Source: Burkholderiales bacterium
Lineage (GTDB): Bacteria; Pseudomonadota; Gammaproteobacteria; Burkholderiales; Burkholderiaceae_C
Direction of reading: 5' to 3'
NCBI GenBank assembly: GCA_016191525.1
Contig: JACPOK010000016.1
Coordinates: forward strand, 248,001 to 312,000
DNA: 64,000 bases
The position numbers and the translations under genes were made by a program. Every line of letters starts with the position of its first letter. Position 1 is the stretch's first letter. The notes beneath the pieces were generated by a model, which ran no database searches, was not told the DNA's origin, and saw nothing but the letters and a program-made list of their open reading frames with translations. Of this stretch, positions 1 through 11,099 are shown in pieces.

Positions 1-2239
<2,239 letters not shown>

Positions 2240-2257
2240 GGCTGGCAATGGCTAAAA

Positions 2258-2289
2258 GAAAAGTGCGCTGCGGCGCGCTTTTTTTTCGA
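2258..2289 (+). terminator. Rho-independent terminator after gap
   Basis: aaaagtgcgc-tgcg-gcgcgctttttttt hairpin plus T-tract just after the gap stop. Confidence 0.75.
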
Positions 2290-2351
2290 CAAACGTCCGC
2301 TTTGGATCGGTAGCAGACATCCGGACGAGCCATACGCCATGGGTTTCGAAA

Positions 2352-3119
2352 TCACTTCAACTTCAACTGAAGTAACCGCGCCAGATCGGGGACGGATTGA
2401 TCGCGAAGAACGATTTCGATGCCGCCAAGCCACCTCACAGCCTCCTTTCGCACGCCCGCGCTACGTTGACGTTGACCACAAGCGGCGCGATCCGTCTTGG
2501 TGGTGAGGACCATGAGGTTGCTGCCCAGATTGGGGTGGACCATGTCACACAGGGCGTTATAGAGGAGGCGCGCACCTGGCGTCGTCTTTGTCAGCGCAGC
2601 CATGGCTTCACGCCCAATTTTCACTTGGGAAACAGTTCCCTCGGTTGGGCGGGCATTTCCGAGAAGCTCACTCTCCTTGCCATGGCCGCTGTCAAGTGCA
2701 TCCCATTGAAAGTTATTGCCGTGAGTAAATCTGTGCAGACGATCCGCCGCCGGGCGCAAGGTTGCTTCCGAAACTAAGCGCCGCGACCAAGCATCAGCCA
2801 ACTTTCCGAATGACTCGTCAAGCAACAGGTGGTGGAGGACTGCTGAATTTTCGAGCACGGCGCGCATGCAGTGCGCTTGAATCCCATATCGGCGTTCGCG
2901 AAAATTTGCGACAGCACCGCAAGAGAATTCAAGAAGCTTTTCAGCCCATATAGTTGACGCGAAGTCAACGTAACGATTGAACATCTCAATCGTAGAACCT
3001 TTGTAGGGCAGCGGTACAACCGACGCTGTGAAGCTCGCGAGAGCCTCAGTTACGCGATTCATTCGTTCGATTACTGCATCCTCGCTGAAGGCTGCATCGA
3101 GTCGCGAGCGTTCATCCAT
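2352..3119 (-). CDS. Hypothetical protein (helical, DUF5677-like appearance)
   Basis: 255-aa ORF filling an otherwise empty region; CDMVHPNLGSN motif; lower GC than flanks. Confidence 0.7.
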   Translation of the reverse strand: MDERSRLDAAFSEDAVIERMNRVTEALASFTASVVPLPYKGSTIEMFNRYVDFASTIWAEKLLEFSCGAVANFRERRYGIQAHCMRAVLENSAVLHHLLLDESFGKLADAWSRRLVSEATLRPAADRLHRFTHGNNFQWDALDSGHGKESELLGNARPTEGTVSQVKIGREAMAALTKTTPGARLLYNALCDMVHPNLGSNLMVLTTKTDRAACGQRQRSAGVRKEAVRWLGGIEIVLRDQSVPDLARLLQLKLK

Positions 3120-3245
3120 GAGGGGAGTTTAGCCGCAGGATGTCTGAGGTCGTAGTGCTGGCGGATAGGCGATTCGACGGAGTCTGCTTCCGGCCAAAAG
3201 CAGCAATCGCAGACGAGGGCGACGTGAGCGCGACGCGCTACGGAG

Positions 3246-4106
3246 CTACCCGTGAGTTGGACTCATACGCAGATACGCCCCGCAGCTATCCGCAAATGGA
3301 CATCTGTACCCCGCTTCGCTATCAAACCACGCGCGAGACTGGCAAGTCCCACTGTTGAATGTCACGGGCACTTCGAGCGGAATCTGTCTCATGTACGCTC
3401 GCCCATAGAAGATTCCACAAAGTTGATCAATGGTCGTGGGGCGGAGTCGCGAGTTCAGGAAATGAAACAAAACCCCGAGGAACGCATAAATGGCGTCGAT
3501 CAGCTCACCAATCTTCCGCATGACATCCTTGAAGACTAACGCTTTTCCATCTCGATTGATTCCCGAGTGCATATACGTGACGGTCTTGCTCTCTTGATCG
3601 ATCCAGCAGTTGCCGATGTCTGCGTGAGTGAGTTCGTCTCGAACGGCCAGGAGTTCCTCGTACCAGTCGGCTGCGCCGATAGCCTGGTTGAGTTCCCCGG
3701 GAAAATCTGCGCCGAGCTGGTTCTCCTTCACACGCCGAAAGAGCTTCCGGGTCGAGTCCGGCATCCCACGAACGTTCCGATAGATGGACACAAGAACCTT
3801 CCTTGTGCAATCGATCGACGAGTAGAGTTCCGTGAAGACTTCCTCAATCACCGCAGAAAACTCGCGTGCGTTTGACGCTGGCGTGTACCCCTTGACGCGA
3901 AGCTCCTCTTGATCCTGTGAGAGGTTCGTTTGCAGCTTCTGAGACAGTCGGTAGAGCGTCAGTGCCTTCTCAAAATGGTTGCGGACACCCGCCACGGCCT
4001 TCTTGGTGTCGGAGCTGAAGGAGTGCGTCCCCCCGGAAAAAAGACGAAAGAAGTCAACCTCGCCCCACTGCTCTGGCACAAAGGTCCTCACCGTAGCATT
4101 GATCAT
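3246..4106 (-). CDS. Hypothetical protein with HEPN-like RX4H motif
   Basis: 286-aa ORF; ELLAVRDELTHADIG segment within a helical protein. Confidence 0.7.
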   Translation of the reverse strand: MINATVRTFVPEQWGEVDFFRLFSGGTHSFSSDTKKAVAGVRNHFEKALTLYRLSQKLQTNLSQDQEELRVKGYTPASNAREFSAVIEEVFTELYSSIDCTRKVLVSIYRNVRGMPDSTRKLFRRVKENQLGADFPGELNQAIGAADWYEELLAVRDELTHADIGNCWIDQESKTVTYMHSGINRDGKALVFKDVMRKIGELIDAIYAFLGVLFHFLNSRLRPTTIDQLCGIFYGRAYMRQIPLEVPVTFNSGTCQSRAWFDSEAGYRCPFADSCGAYLRMSPTHG

Positions 4107-4269
4107 GCAAGCTCCTCGTAGGTAAGCGAGTCAGCATACAGCGGGCGAGCGACACGTGTGCCGAAGGGAGTTACCTGCCAAACGCGCGCGACGCGGGGGC
4201 AATGACGCCCCGCTTACCGGGGACAAAGGCTGGTTTGGGTCGGAAGCAGCCATAGGGCACGGTGAGCGC

Positions 4270-4337
4270 TTCACGAGGAGCACACCATGTTCAAACAGTG
4301 CACTGGCGGAAACAAGGGTCGCCTGCTTGGCCCATGA
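4270..4337 (+). pseudogene. Truncated 5' fragment of the tyrosine recombinase at 5626
   Basis: tcacgaggagcacaccatg then MFKQCTGGNKGRLLGP-stop, matching tcacgaggagctcaccatg / MRKQRSAWNKGRLLGQK at 5611-5676. Confidence 0.7.
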
Positions 4338-4496
4338 TCTGCTGGGTGTGGGCGGGGGACGTTGGGCTGCTCGAACGACGACGGCCTTCCTTTATTAGCC
4401 GAGCACACTTGGACTTACATGGAGAGTTGAGGGCGCCGGGCGTCCTTTACTGAACACCCCCCGAGCCAGGCACCGGCGCGCCAGACGCCGAATGAG

Positions 4497-5429
4497 CTAC
4501 TCGGGATGGGGGTCGCACCTCCAGACCAGCGCGTCGAAGTCGAAGGCTTCCTCCATTTGAGCTGCTGTGTAGATCTGCAGATACGGGTCGGACAGGGCGT
4601 TCGTGACGATGGCCAGGCACCACGTGGGAAGTTTTGCCGAGCACCTGCGCTCGTTGCGGGTCAGGAAGAAGCCCTCGCGTGGACTCGCGGTCCCCTTGAC
4701 CTCGACGTGATACGACTCCCGCTCGCCGTTGAACACTTTGAGGTCGTACCCCAGATTTTGATGTCCGACGTCTTCAACTCGCAGGCCCCTGCGGCGGTAC
4801 TCGGCAGTCACAGTCTCAACCGCGGCGGCCTCCACGAGATCGCGGTGCTCCTGATCGGGGAACACCAACGTTGGCTCGGATGGAGCACTCTCCGGTGCTG
4901 GTTGCAGGTCGGCGATGTCGCTCTCGCTGGGTAGCCATCCGGGTTCACCACGCACCAGGACCAGGAGATCTCGCGCCTCATCGCAGATCGCGACATGCCA
5001 TTTGGCCTCGTCCTTGACGCGGAAGTCGACCTCTGAATCCGAGCCTGTCCTCCATCGCTCCGCTGAGGTCGCATTCACCTGCAGCACCGCCAGCGCCTCC
5101 TTCTTGTTGGCGTACATATCTCGCACGCACTCCATCCGGAAAGCTGCCCGAGGCGCCTGCAACCGGCCGAGTGGCTCTCCGTTTCCCTTGCTGTGCGTGA
5201 ACGACTCAACGTAGTACCACCTCCCGTTCTCGGGATGGACGCGGATTCCCTCGCACCAGACCGTCAGGAGGTAGGCTCCTCCAGTTAGGGCCCACGCCCA
5301 ATCCGACGCCTTATCCTTGGCGTCCAGCACGCCGGCACGCTCGATGATCTCAGTCTTCGTTCTCTTTGGCGTGTTGATACGGATGCCGTCGACATAGGCG
5401 AATACGGACGGGACGATTTCATGCTTCAT
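4497..5429 (-). CDS. DUF3883 / PD-(D/E)XK-like domain protein
   Basis: C-terminal NLGYDLKVFNGERESYHVEVKGTASPREGFFLTRNE typical of the DUF3883 (NO VEIN C-terminal) nuclease-like domain. Confidence 0.75.
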   Translation of the reverse strand: MKHEIVPSVFAYVDGIRINTPKRTKTEIIERAGVLDAKDKASDWAWALTGGAYLLTVWCEGIRVHPENGRWYYVESFTHSKGNGEPLGRLQAPRAAFRMECVRDMYANKKEALAVLQVNATSAERWRTGSDSEVDFRVKDEAKWHVAICDEARDLLVLVRGEPGWLPSESDIADLQPAPESAPSEPTLVFPDQEHRDLVEAAAVETVTAEYRRRGLRVEDVGHQNLGYDLKVFNGERESYHVEVKGTASPREGFFLTRNERRCSAKLPTWCLAIVTNALSDPYLQIYTAAQMEEAFDFDALVWRCDPHPE

Positions 5430-5625
5430 GGGTGCGACCTTGTGTTTTGCTTGAGCAACCTAAACCGACACCGGTGCAGCGTGTCCAAGCGCGCCTGATG
5501 CTATCGTAGGCCGCACGTCCGGCGCGTGGCCGCGGGGGCCTGCGTCTCCCCGAGTAGAGCACCGGACCGTCTTTTATCTTAAGCGGTAGTAAAGCATGGT
5601 AGGCCCCTATCACGAGGAGCTCACC

Positions 5626-6231
5626 ATGCGCAAACAACGTTCGGCCTGGAACAAGGGTCGTCTGCTTGGTCAGAAGCCGCCGCTCAAGCCGAAGGAAATC
5701 TGGTCTCTCCGCATTCGACTACAAATTGCGGACAAAGCCCGTGACCTGGCGCTATTCAACTTGGCCATCGACAGCAAGCTACGGGGCTGCGACTTGGTCT
5801 CCCTGCGGGTCCGAGACGTTTACCAAGGCAGTGTGGTACCAAGCCGTGCGATCGTCATGCAACGCAAGACAAAGCGGCCAGTGCAGTTTGAGATCACTGA
5901 AGCAACGCGGGAATCGATCGCTGCTTGGGTAGCCCGCTGTGATCTTCGTTCCACCAGCTATCTGTTCCCGGGCCGAGGTGATGACCGCCACCTGTCTGTC
6001 CGCCAATACGGTCGGATCGTGAAGCACTGGGCGGGCTGCATCGGGCTAGATCAGAGCAGGTACGGAACGCACTCGCTCCGGCGCACGAAGGCGACGCTGA
6101 TCTACAAGCGCACCAAGAACATTCGCGCAATCCAGTTGCTCCTGGGTCACACGAAGCTGGAAAGCACTGTCAGGTATCTCGGTATCGAAGTGGACGACGC
6201 ACTTGAGATCTCGGAGCAGACGGAGATCTAA
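5626..6231 (+). CDS. Small tyrosine recombinase/integrase
   Basis: Catalytic-domain signatures YGTHSLRRTKATLIYKRTKNIRAIQLLLGHTKLESTVRYLG; ATG 5626 preceded by gaggag. Confidence 0.93.
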   Translation: MRKQRSAWNKGRLLGQKPPLKPKEIWSLRIRLQIADKARDLALFNLAIDSKLRGCDLVSLRVRDVYQGSVVPSRAIVMQRKTKRPVQFEITEATRESIAAWVARCDLRSTSYLFPGRGDDRHLSVRQYGRIVKHWAGCIGLDQSRYGTHSLRRTKATLIYKRTKNIRAIQLLLGHTKLESTVRYLGIEVDDALEISEQTEI

Positions 6232-6263
6232 GTTGGTTTCGACCTTGTACGGACACCCGCAGA

Positions 6264-7145
6264 TCAGTACTTATAGGCGGCTGGATCGAGCTCATCGATC
6301 ACTTCCTCGATCGTGGGATGTCCTGGGTCGGAGTTCAGGCGCACTATGAGGCACTTGTTGCGACTGAGCAAGTGTTTGTGCCAGACGAAGTCGACGTCCC
6401 CGAACGAAGGGTCCTCCGGGTCGATTACCTCGAACCGATACTCGTACTCTCTCGCGTGCCTCTGATACTTGCTCGAAACGATGCGGATTTTGACTGTGCG
6501 GCCATCAAAGATGACGGAGCCTCGCTGCGTCTTTCGATCAGACCACTTGCGCGTCGTCTGGCTGACGGAGAGGGGCTTGTTGAAGGGCATCGCTGCCGAC
6601 TTCTTGGCCAGCTTATCGGCCGCTTTGTTGTACATGCTCGATTTGTGCCCCTTCACCCACCGCACTTCGACACGAACAGAGCAGGCATTGACCTCTTTCC
6701 TCAATCGTTTCCAGAGATCAATGTTCTTCACTGGGCTGCCATTCACTCCGCGCCACCCTTTTTGAGGCCAGACTTTCATCGCCTTTACGAAGTTGTCTGT
6801 GACGTATTGGGAATCTGAGAACAGCAGGACTTTCTCGAACTTGCTCATTTCAGGAAAGACACGCTTGGCTTCCTGCAAGCCCTCGATACAGGCCTGAATC
6901 TCCATTTCGTCGATGGTCGCGCTCTGGAAGCCAGTCGGGGCGTGCTCACATGTCTGAGGATCTCCAGCTTCGTCAACCCACATTAGCACCACGCCAACAC
7001 CAGCCGCTCGCTTCTTGTTGGGGAAGGACGAGCCGTCCGTGTAGATGTTCAGCGCCGCTTCGTCGTGGATACCGCCCTGAGTGATCACGAGTCCTCCGTG
7101 GAGCACCTTGGCTCTGTTGCAGCTTACTGCTGCCCTCCACTGCAA
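6264..7145 (-). CDS. RNase H-fold protein with C-terminal extension
   Basis: NIYTDGSS, IDEMEIQACIEGL, LFSDSQYV, VKGHKS..NKAADKLA (D-E-D-D set present); true start probably internal (GTG of VITQGGIHDE). Confidence 0.88.
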   Translation of the reverse strand: MQWRAAVSCNRAKVLHGGLVITQGGIHDEAALNIYTDGSSFPNKKRAAGVGVVLMWVDEAGDPQTCEHAPTGFQSATIDEMEIQACIEGLQEAKRVFPEMSKFEKVLLFSDSQYVTDNFVKAMKVWPQKGWRGVNGSPVKNIDLWKRLRKEVNACSVRVEVRWVKGHKSSMYNKAADKLAKKSAAMPFNKPLSVSQTTRKWSDRKTQRGSVIFDGRTVKIRIVSSKYQRHAREYEYRFEVIDPEDPSFGDVDFVWHKHLLSRNKCLIVRLNSDPGHPTIEEVIDELDPAAYKY

Positions 7146-7514
7146 TCAAGTACACCCCGGGCAACCGCTGGGCTGCTTTCGGCCAGAAGCAGTCATTCGA
7201 GCGAACGGTGATTCGGCAAAACCATGGCATGCGCAGTTGGCGACACCTTTCCCGCCTGAATGGGTTGATGAGGGGCGGTCATCCTCACATTGGAGGAGGT
7301 GCGGACAAGCGCTGGCAGCTACATTCCCACGTGCTTCTACGCAACCGCCCCAACCTGAATCCACCGTCTTGCCGCAGCGCCCAAAGCCTATTCGCCAATC
7401 GTGTCTCGCCAATCCTCTCACGCACATTCCGCGCGGCTTCCGGGCCACTTTCGGCCTGCAGGCCGCATCCAGCCTGCGTAGCGCCTTGCGAGCGCGCCTA
7501 ACCTCATCCGCCGT

Positions 7515-8405
7515 ATGACCCATCCATCGCACCGCTTTCGTCGCTACGCCTTGGCAGCGCTGCTGGCCGCAACCCTTTGCGGCGCAGCTTCGCCCAGCAT
7601 GGCCGACACGCCGGACGCTCAAGCCTGCGCAGATGCCTACGCGCGCGGCCCGAGCGCCGAGCCTTCGCGGCTGTTCTACGTCATGGCGCACAACCCCAAC
7701 CACGCCAAAGACGCGCTGGCCTACCTCAAGGCGGGCGCCAACGCGCTGGAGCCGGACCTGCGATTCGTCGATGGCGAGATCCGGGTGCACGACCAATTCG
7801 TCATCGCCGGCATGCGCTTTCGCTTCCCGGTTCATGATGGCCGAGGCCCCACCTTGCGTGAGTACCTGCGCGAACTGCGCGAGGGCATTGGCGCATCGGG
7901 GCGGCCCCCGGCGCTGATCGCGTGGGATTTAAAGCCGGACTTTGACTTCAAGTGGCTGCGCATCGCCGTCGAGACTGTGCGCGAAGAGTTTTTGACGGCC
8001 TATCCCAACGTCTCCATGCTCTACACCGTGGGCTCTCCCGACGGAATGGCAGCGCTGCAGCAACTGGCACCGCTCCTGCGCCCCGGCGAGGCCGTGGGCA
8101 TCGATGACGGAATGCCGCATGACGAGGCGCACACCAAATTCAATGCTCTGGGCGCGGCCTACACCTTTGCGCACCGCGCAGACATCGCTGAAGTTCAACG
8201 GGCCGTGGCTCTGCGCGACCGTGGCAACTCTTTCCGCCTGGTTTACGCCTGGACCATCAACGACCGCGACAAACTCAAGGCGCTGGTGGATGCGGGTGTC
8301 AATGGCGTGATCGTGGACATGCAATCCGTAGCCACGCTGTGCGGCTTGCTCGCGGGCCAGCCTGCGCGCCTGGCGCGGCCGGACGACCAGCCCTTCGCCA
8401 AATGA
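7515..8405 (+). CDS. Secreted GDPD/sphingomyelinase-D-like TIM-barrel phosphodiesterase
   Basis: Signal peptide; FYVMAHNPNHAKDALAYLKAGANALEPDLRF...DLKPD...VYAWTINDRDKLKALVDAGVNGVIVD. Confidence 0.8.
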   Translation: MTHPSHRFRRYALAALLAATLCGAASPSMADTPDAQACADAYARGPSAEPSRLFYVMAHNPNHAKDALAYLKAGANALEPDLRFVDGEIRVHDQFVIAGMRFRFPVHDGRGPTLREYLRELREGIGASGRPPALIAWDLKPDFDFKWLRIAVETVREEFLTAYPNVSMLYTVGSPDGMAALQQLAPLLRPGEAVGIDDGMPHDEAHTKFNALGAAYTFAHRADIAEVQRAVALRDRGNSFRLVYAWTINDRDKLKALVDAGVNGVIVDMQSVATLCGLLAGQPARLARPDDQPFAK

Positions 8406-8667
8406 GGGATCAGCAAGGCGCTACTTTTTCGATTGCTGCCTGCGCTGGCTGGATACTCCCTGCAGCCGCTTCCCCTCTGCCGCATTGCTTGCGACCTTGG
8501 TGCGCAAGTAAGTCGAGTTGTTGGCGGCTCGGGGCCTTCGGCCCTTCGTATGAACGAAAGCGCCATAGGTCCGCGTGCCGCGCCCCTACTAGCCTGCAGG
8601 CCCGATCGGCCTGGAAGCCGCGCCAGCTGTGCCTTGCGGGCTGCCCGCCAATTGGTTTTTCACCCGA

Positions 8668-10362
8668 CTATCGCTGCGCAGCGTATAGCAACTGCGATTC
8701 GATCAACGCCACCGTACTTGCAATGAGGCAAAACCGAATTCGTTCGGAACGTGCTGCCATTCGGAGGAATGCCTCTCGTTCATCTACCTCCATTTCACCG
8801 AATGCTTTCGGTGATTTCAAAGGCTGATCAAATGCTCCGAGCACTCGACTGCCTTGCCACCAGTGCAGACAAGCTAGAGACAACGTCACGATAAGAAGAG
8901 TTAGCCGCAGCCCCGACATAGGCAGGATATTCACGGCTCGTAAAGCCTCAAGTAATTCCACGGCCGCCCGGGGAAGGAAGCCCAACCAGGATTCTTCGGA
9001 GCCCAGGATCAAATATGTACACGCACCTAACAACGCCGCGACCGATCCGCCGAGCATCAACCCATTGGGACCCAGCACTTGAATGGCAATATGGCGCCGA
9101 ATTCGTGAATGAGAGCTTCTTGCGTTCCAAAACGGACGACGTGCCGCAATGACGAGTGGCCACCAAATCCACGCCGTGCCTTTTATGCTGAAGCGATAGA
9201 CCAAGGCTGATACGTAAATGAATGTCGCCATCGCATAGGCGCTCGCGCGTTGGTACCCTTGGGGCAGTGACATTGAAGCGTTCAACAGACCTCGAATGTC
9301 GTATTCAGGCGATACACGGGCCGCCCGCGGTAAGAGCTCTGGCGCGTGAAACACGTCGATCACGAATATTTGCTGAATCCAATTCGCAGGCAGGCTGCGG
9401 ACGCCACAAGACGCGTACCGTAGCGACGAAATCGCACGTATCGAGATGCCGAGGCACATAACTCCCAGGCCAGCACCGCCTAGCACGCAGAGCGAAGCTC
9501 CTGCCGAGAGGAGGACAACGATGAATCCCGCGGCAAAAGTGGAGACGGCAAGCAATACCACGATGATCGCCGCTGCCAAACATGCTGAGAGCGTCAGAAG
9601 AAACAATGCCATATGGCGGACCGTAGCCCCCGCGCCGGTCCTACCCGTTGAGGACATGGCCCATGATTTGCGGGCGGGCCCGTCGGGTTGCGACTGGCTG
9701 ATAGCCGTCTCTACCGGCTGCACTGCTTGTACGTCAGTGAAAGTCCGTCTCATAGACTTCAAGACGAACGGCACCGGGGCTATACCGACGACAGCAACCG
9801 CAAGGATCAGCAAGGACGACGGAATTTCCAAACCGAAACGTCCCGCTCCGCCCATCGCCGCAATAATGCCTGGGATTGCTACTAGCAAGGCGATAGCCAT
9901 CGTGATTCCCATGAAGGCATAGCCAACCTCCGTAATCTCGGCAAGCCCGTGCAACTGCCCAAGGCCGCTGGTGGCATATGCGACAAGAAAGACAAATCCC
10001 AAAACTACAATCGGGATCACTGCCCAAGGCGATATTGCGATGTACGCGGATGCTTCGCCCACGAGAACGTAGAGCACCGCCAACGATCCCAAACCCGAAA
10101 CCAACTGGCCTACCAGCTTTCCAGGTTTTTCATTCTTGATGGCGCTTTCGAGCAGACGCTTTCCGAACTTGACACCTGGCCCCGACCTCAAAAGTAGCGC
10201 GGGCGCGGTGAACGAAATGAGCAGCGTTGGGAACACCCATCCAAAACTGTGAATGAACAGAAAGTAGGCGGCCACCGCCACCAGCGTTTCCAGAATTGCT
10301 ATGACAGATGGGATACCTCGACGAATCGATTCCGGCGTTGACCTCAACACAATGGGCAGCAT
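8668..10362 (-). CDS. Multi-pass membrane protein of unknown function
   Basis: 564-aa ORF with many hydrophobic segments. Confidence 0.75.
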   Translation of the reverse strand: MLPIVLRSTPESIRRGIPSVIAILETLVAVAAYFLFIHSFGWVFPTLLISFTAPALLLRSGPGVKFGKRLLESAIKNEKPGKLVGQLVSGLGSLAVLYVLVGEASAYIAISPWAVIPIVVLGFVFLVAYATSGLGQLHGLAEITEVGYAFMGITMAIALLVAIPGIIAAMGGAGRFGLEIPSSLLILAVAVVGIAPVPFVLKSMRRTFTDVQAVQPVETAISQSQPDGPARKSWAMSSTGRTGAGATVRHMALFLLTLSACLAAAIIVVLLAVSTFAAGFIVVLLSAGASLCVLGGAGLGVMCLGISIRAISSLRYASCGVRSLPANWIQQIFVIDVFHAPELLPRAARVSPEYDIRGLLNASMSLPQGYQRASAYAMATFIYVSALVYRFSIKGTAWIWWPLVIAARRPFWNARSSHSRIRRHIAIQVLGPNGLMLGGSVAALLGACTYLILGSEESWLGFLPRAAVELLEALRAVNILPMSGLRLTLLIVTLSLACLHWWQGSRVLGAFDQPLKSPKAFGEMEVDEREAFLRMAARSERIRFCLIASTVALIESQLLYAAQR

Positions 10363-10526
10363 GTCTTTTTTTCCAAAGGCAACGTGAACAGAGCTAGTTG
10401 GCTATCTGAGTTTGCTGATAGCGCCGACGATTTCGGCTGCGTGAAGAATCTCCTGCTGAGGTGCAAGGCATTTTCACAGTCTCGTCGCAATCGACAATGC
10501 GCCTAAACCCCCGAGGGCGAGCTAAC

Positions 10527-10912
10527 CTACTCTAGTTGTAGGAGATGTGGCGAGCCGTTTGGCCGCTCTTCCCTTCCACTCGGGTGCCGCGCAAACCGCG
10601 CTTCATCCGTCCCAGCACGGGCGCGCTGTCCGGCCAGGGCCAGCCGCCGAACTGGGTGCGCTGGTAGTCGCGCATGGTCTGCTGGATTTCGGCCTGCGTG
10701 TTCATCACAAACGGGCCGTACTGCACCACCGGCTCGCCGATGGGGCTTGCGTCTCGTCGTTGATGATTTCCAGCGGCGCGCCGGCGGGCATTCAATGGCG
10801 GACGCACTGTTCACCGGCTGGCCGCCGATGGTCACGCTGGCCCCCTTGAAGAAGTACAGCGTGCAGCGCGTGCCTTCGCCCCGCGCGGCAGGCAGTGTCC
10901 GCGCGCCGGGTC
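10527..10912 (-). pseudogene. Decayed pirin fragment
   Basis: GEPVVQYGPFVMNTQAEIQQTMRDYQRTQFGGWPWPDSAPV identical to the pirin at 15043-16089, with frameshifts and deletions; direct DNA repeat 10581-10912 vs 15091-15450. Confidence 0.88.
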
Positions 10913-10957
10913 CATGCTGCTGGGTTGCAGGGACGACGGCGATTCCAGCCGCCCGCC

Positions 10958-11000
10958 GCACTATTCAGGTGCCTTGCGGGCCATTTCCTGCCCGCAAGCC
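10958..11000. repeat. Dispersed hairpin element, copy 1
   Basis: gcactattcaggtgccttgcgggccatttcctgcccgcaagcc, matches 54961-55003. Confidence 0.7.
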
Positions 11001-11099
11001 GCGCCGAATCTGCATAGCGGCCTTGCGAACTTCGTCAATCAGGCCGGTTTTTCATCCGCCCGCCCGGACACCACAGGCGCGTGAACAGGCAGCCCGGCC

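Noticed and set aside
4228-6231. Prophage
   Set aside because: Only a lone small tyrosine recombinase; no structural, lysis or replication phage genes nearby
7340-7515. Possible integron attC-like site (gcctaac near 7495) for the accessory genes
   Set aside because: No matching GTTRRRY partner or convincing attC secondary structure; recombinase is not IntI-like by inspection
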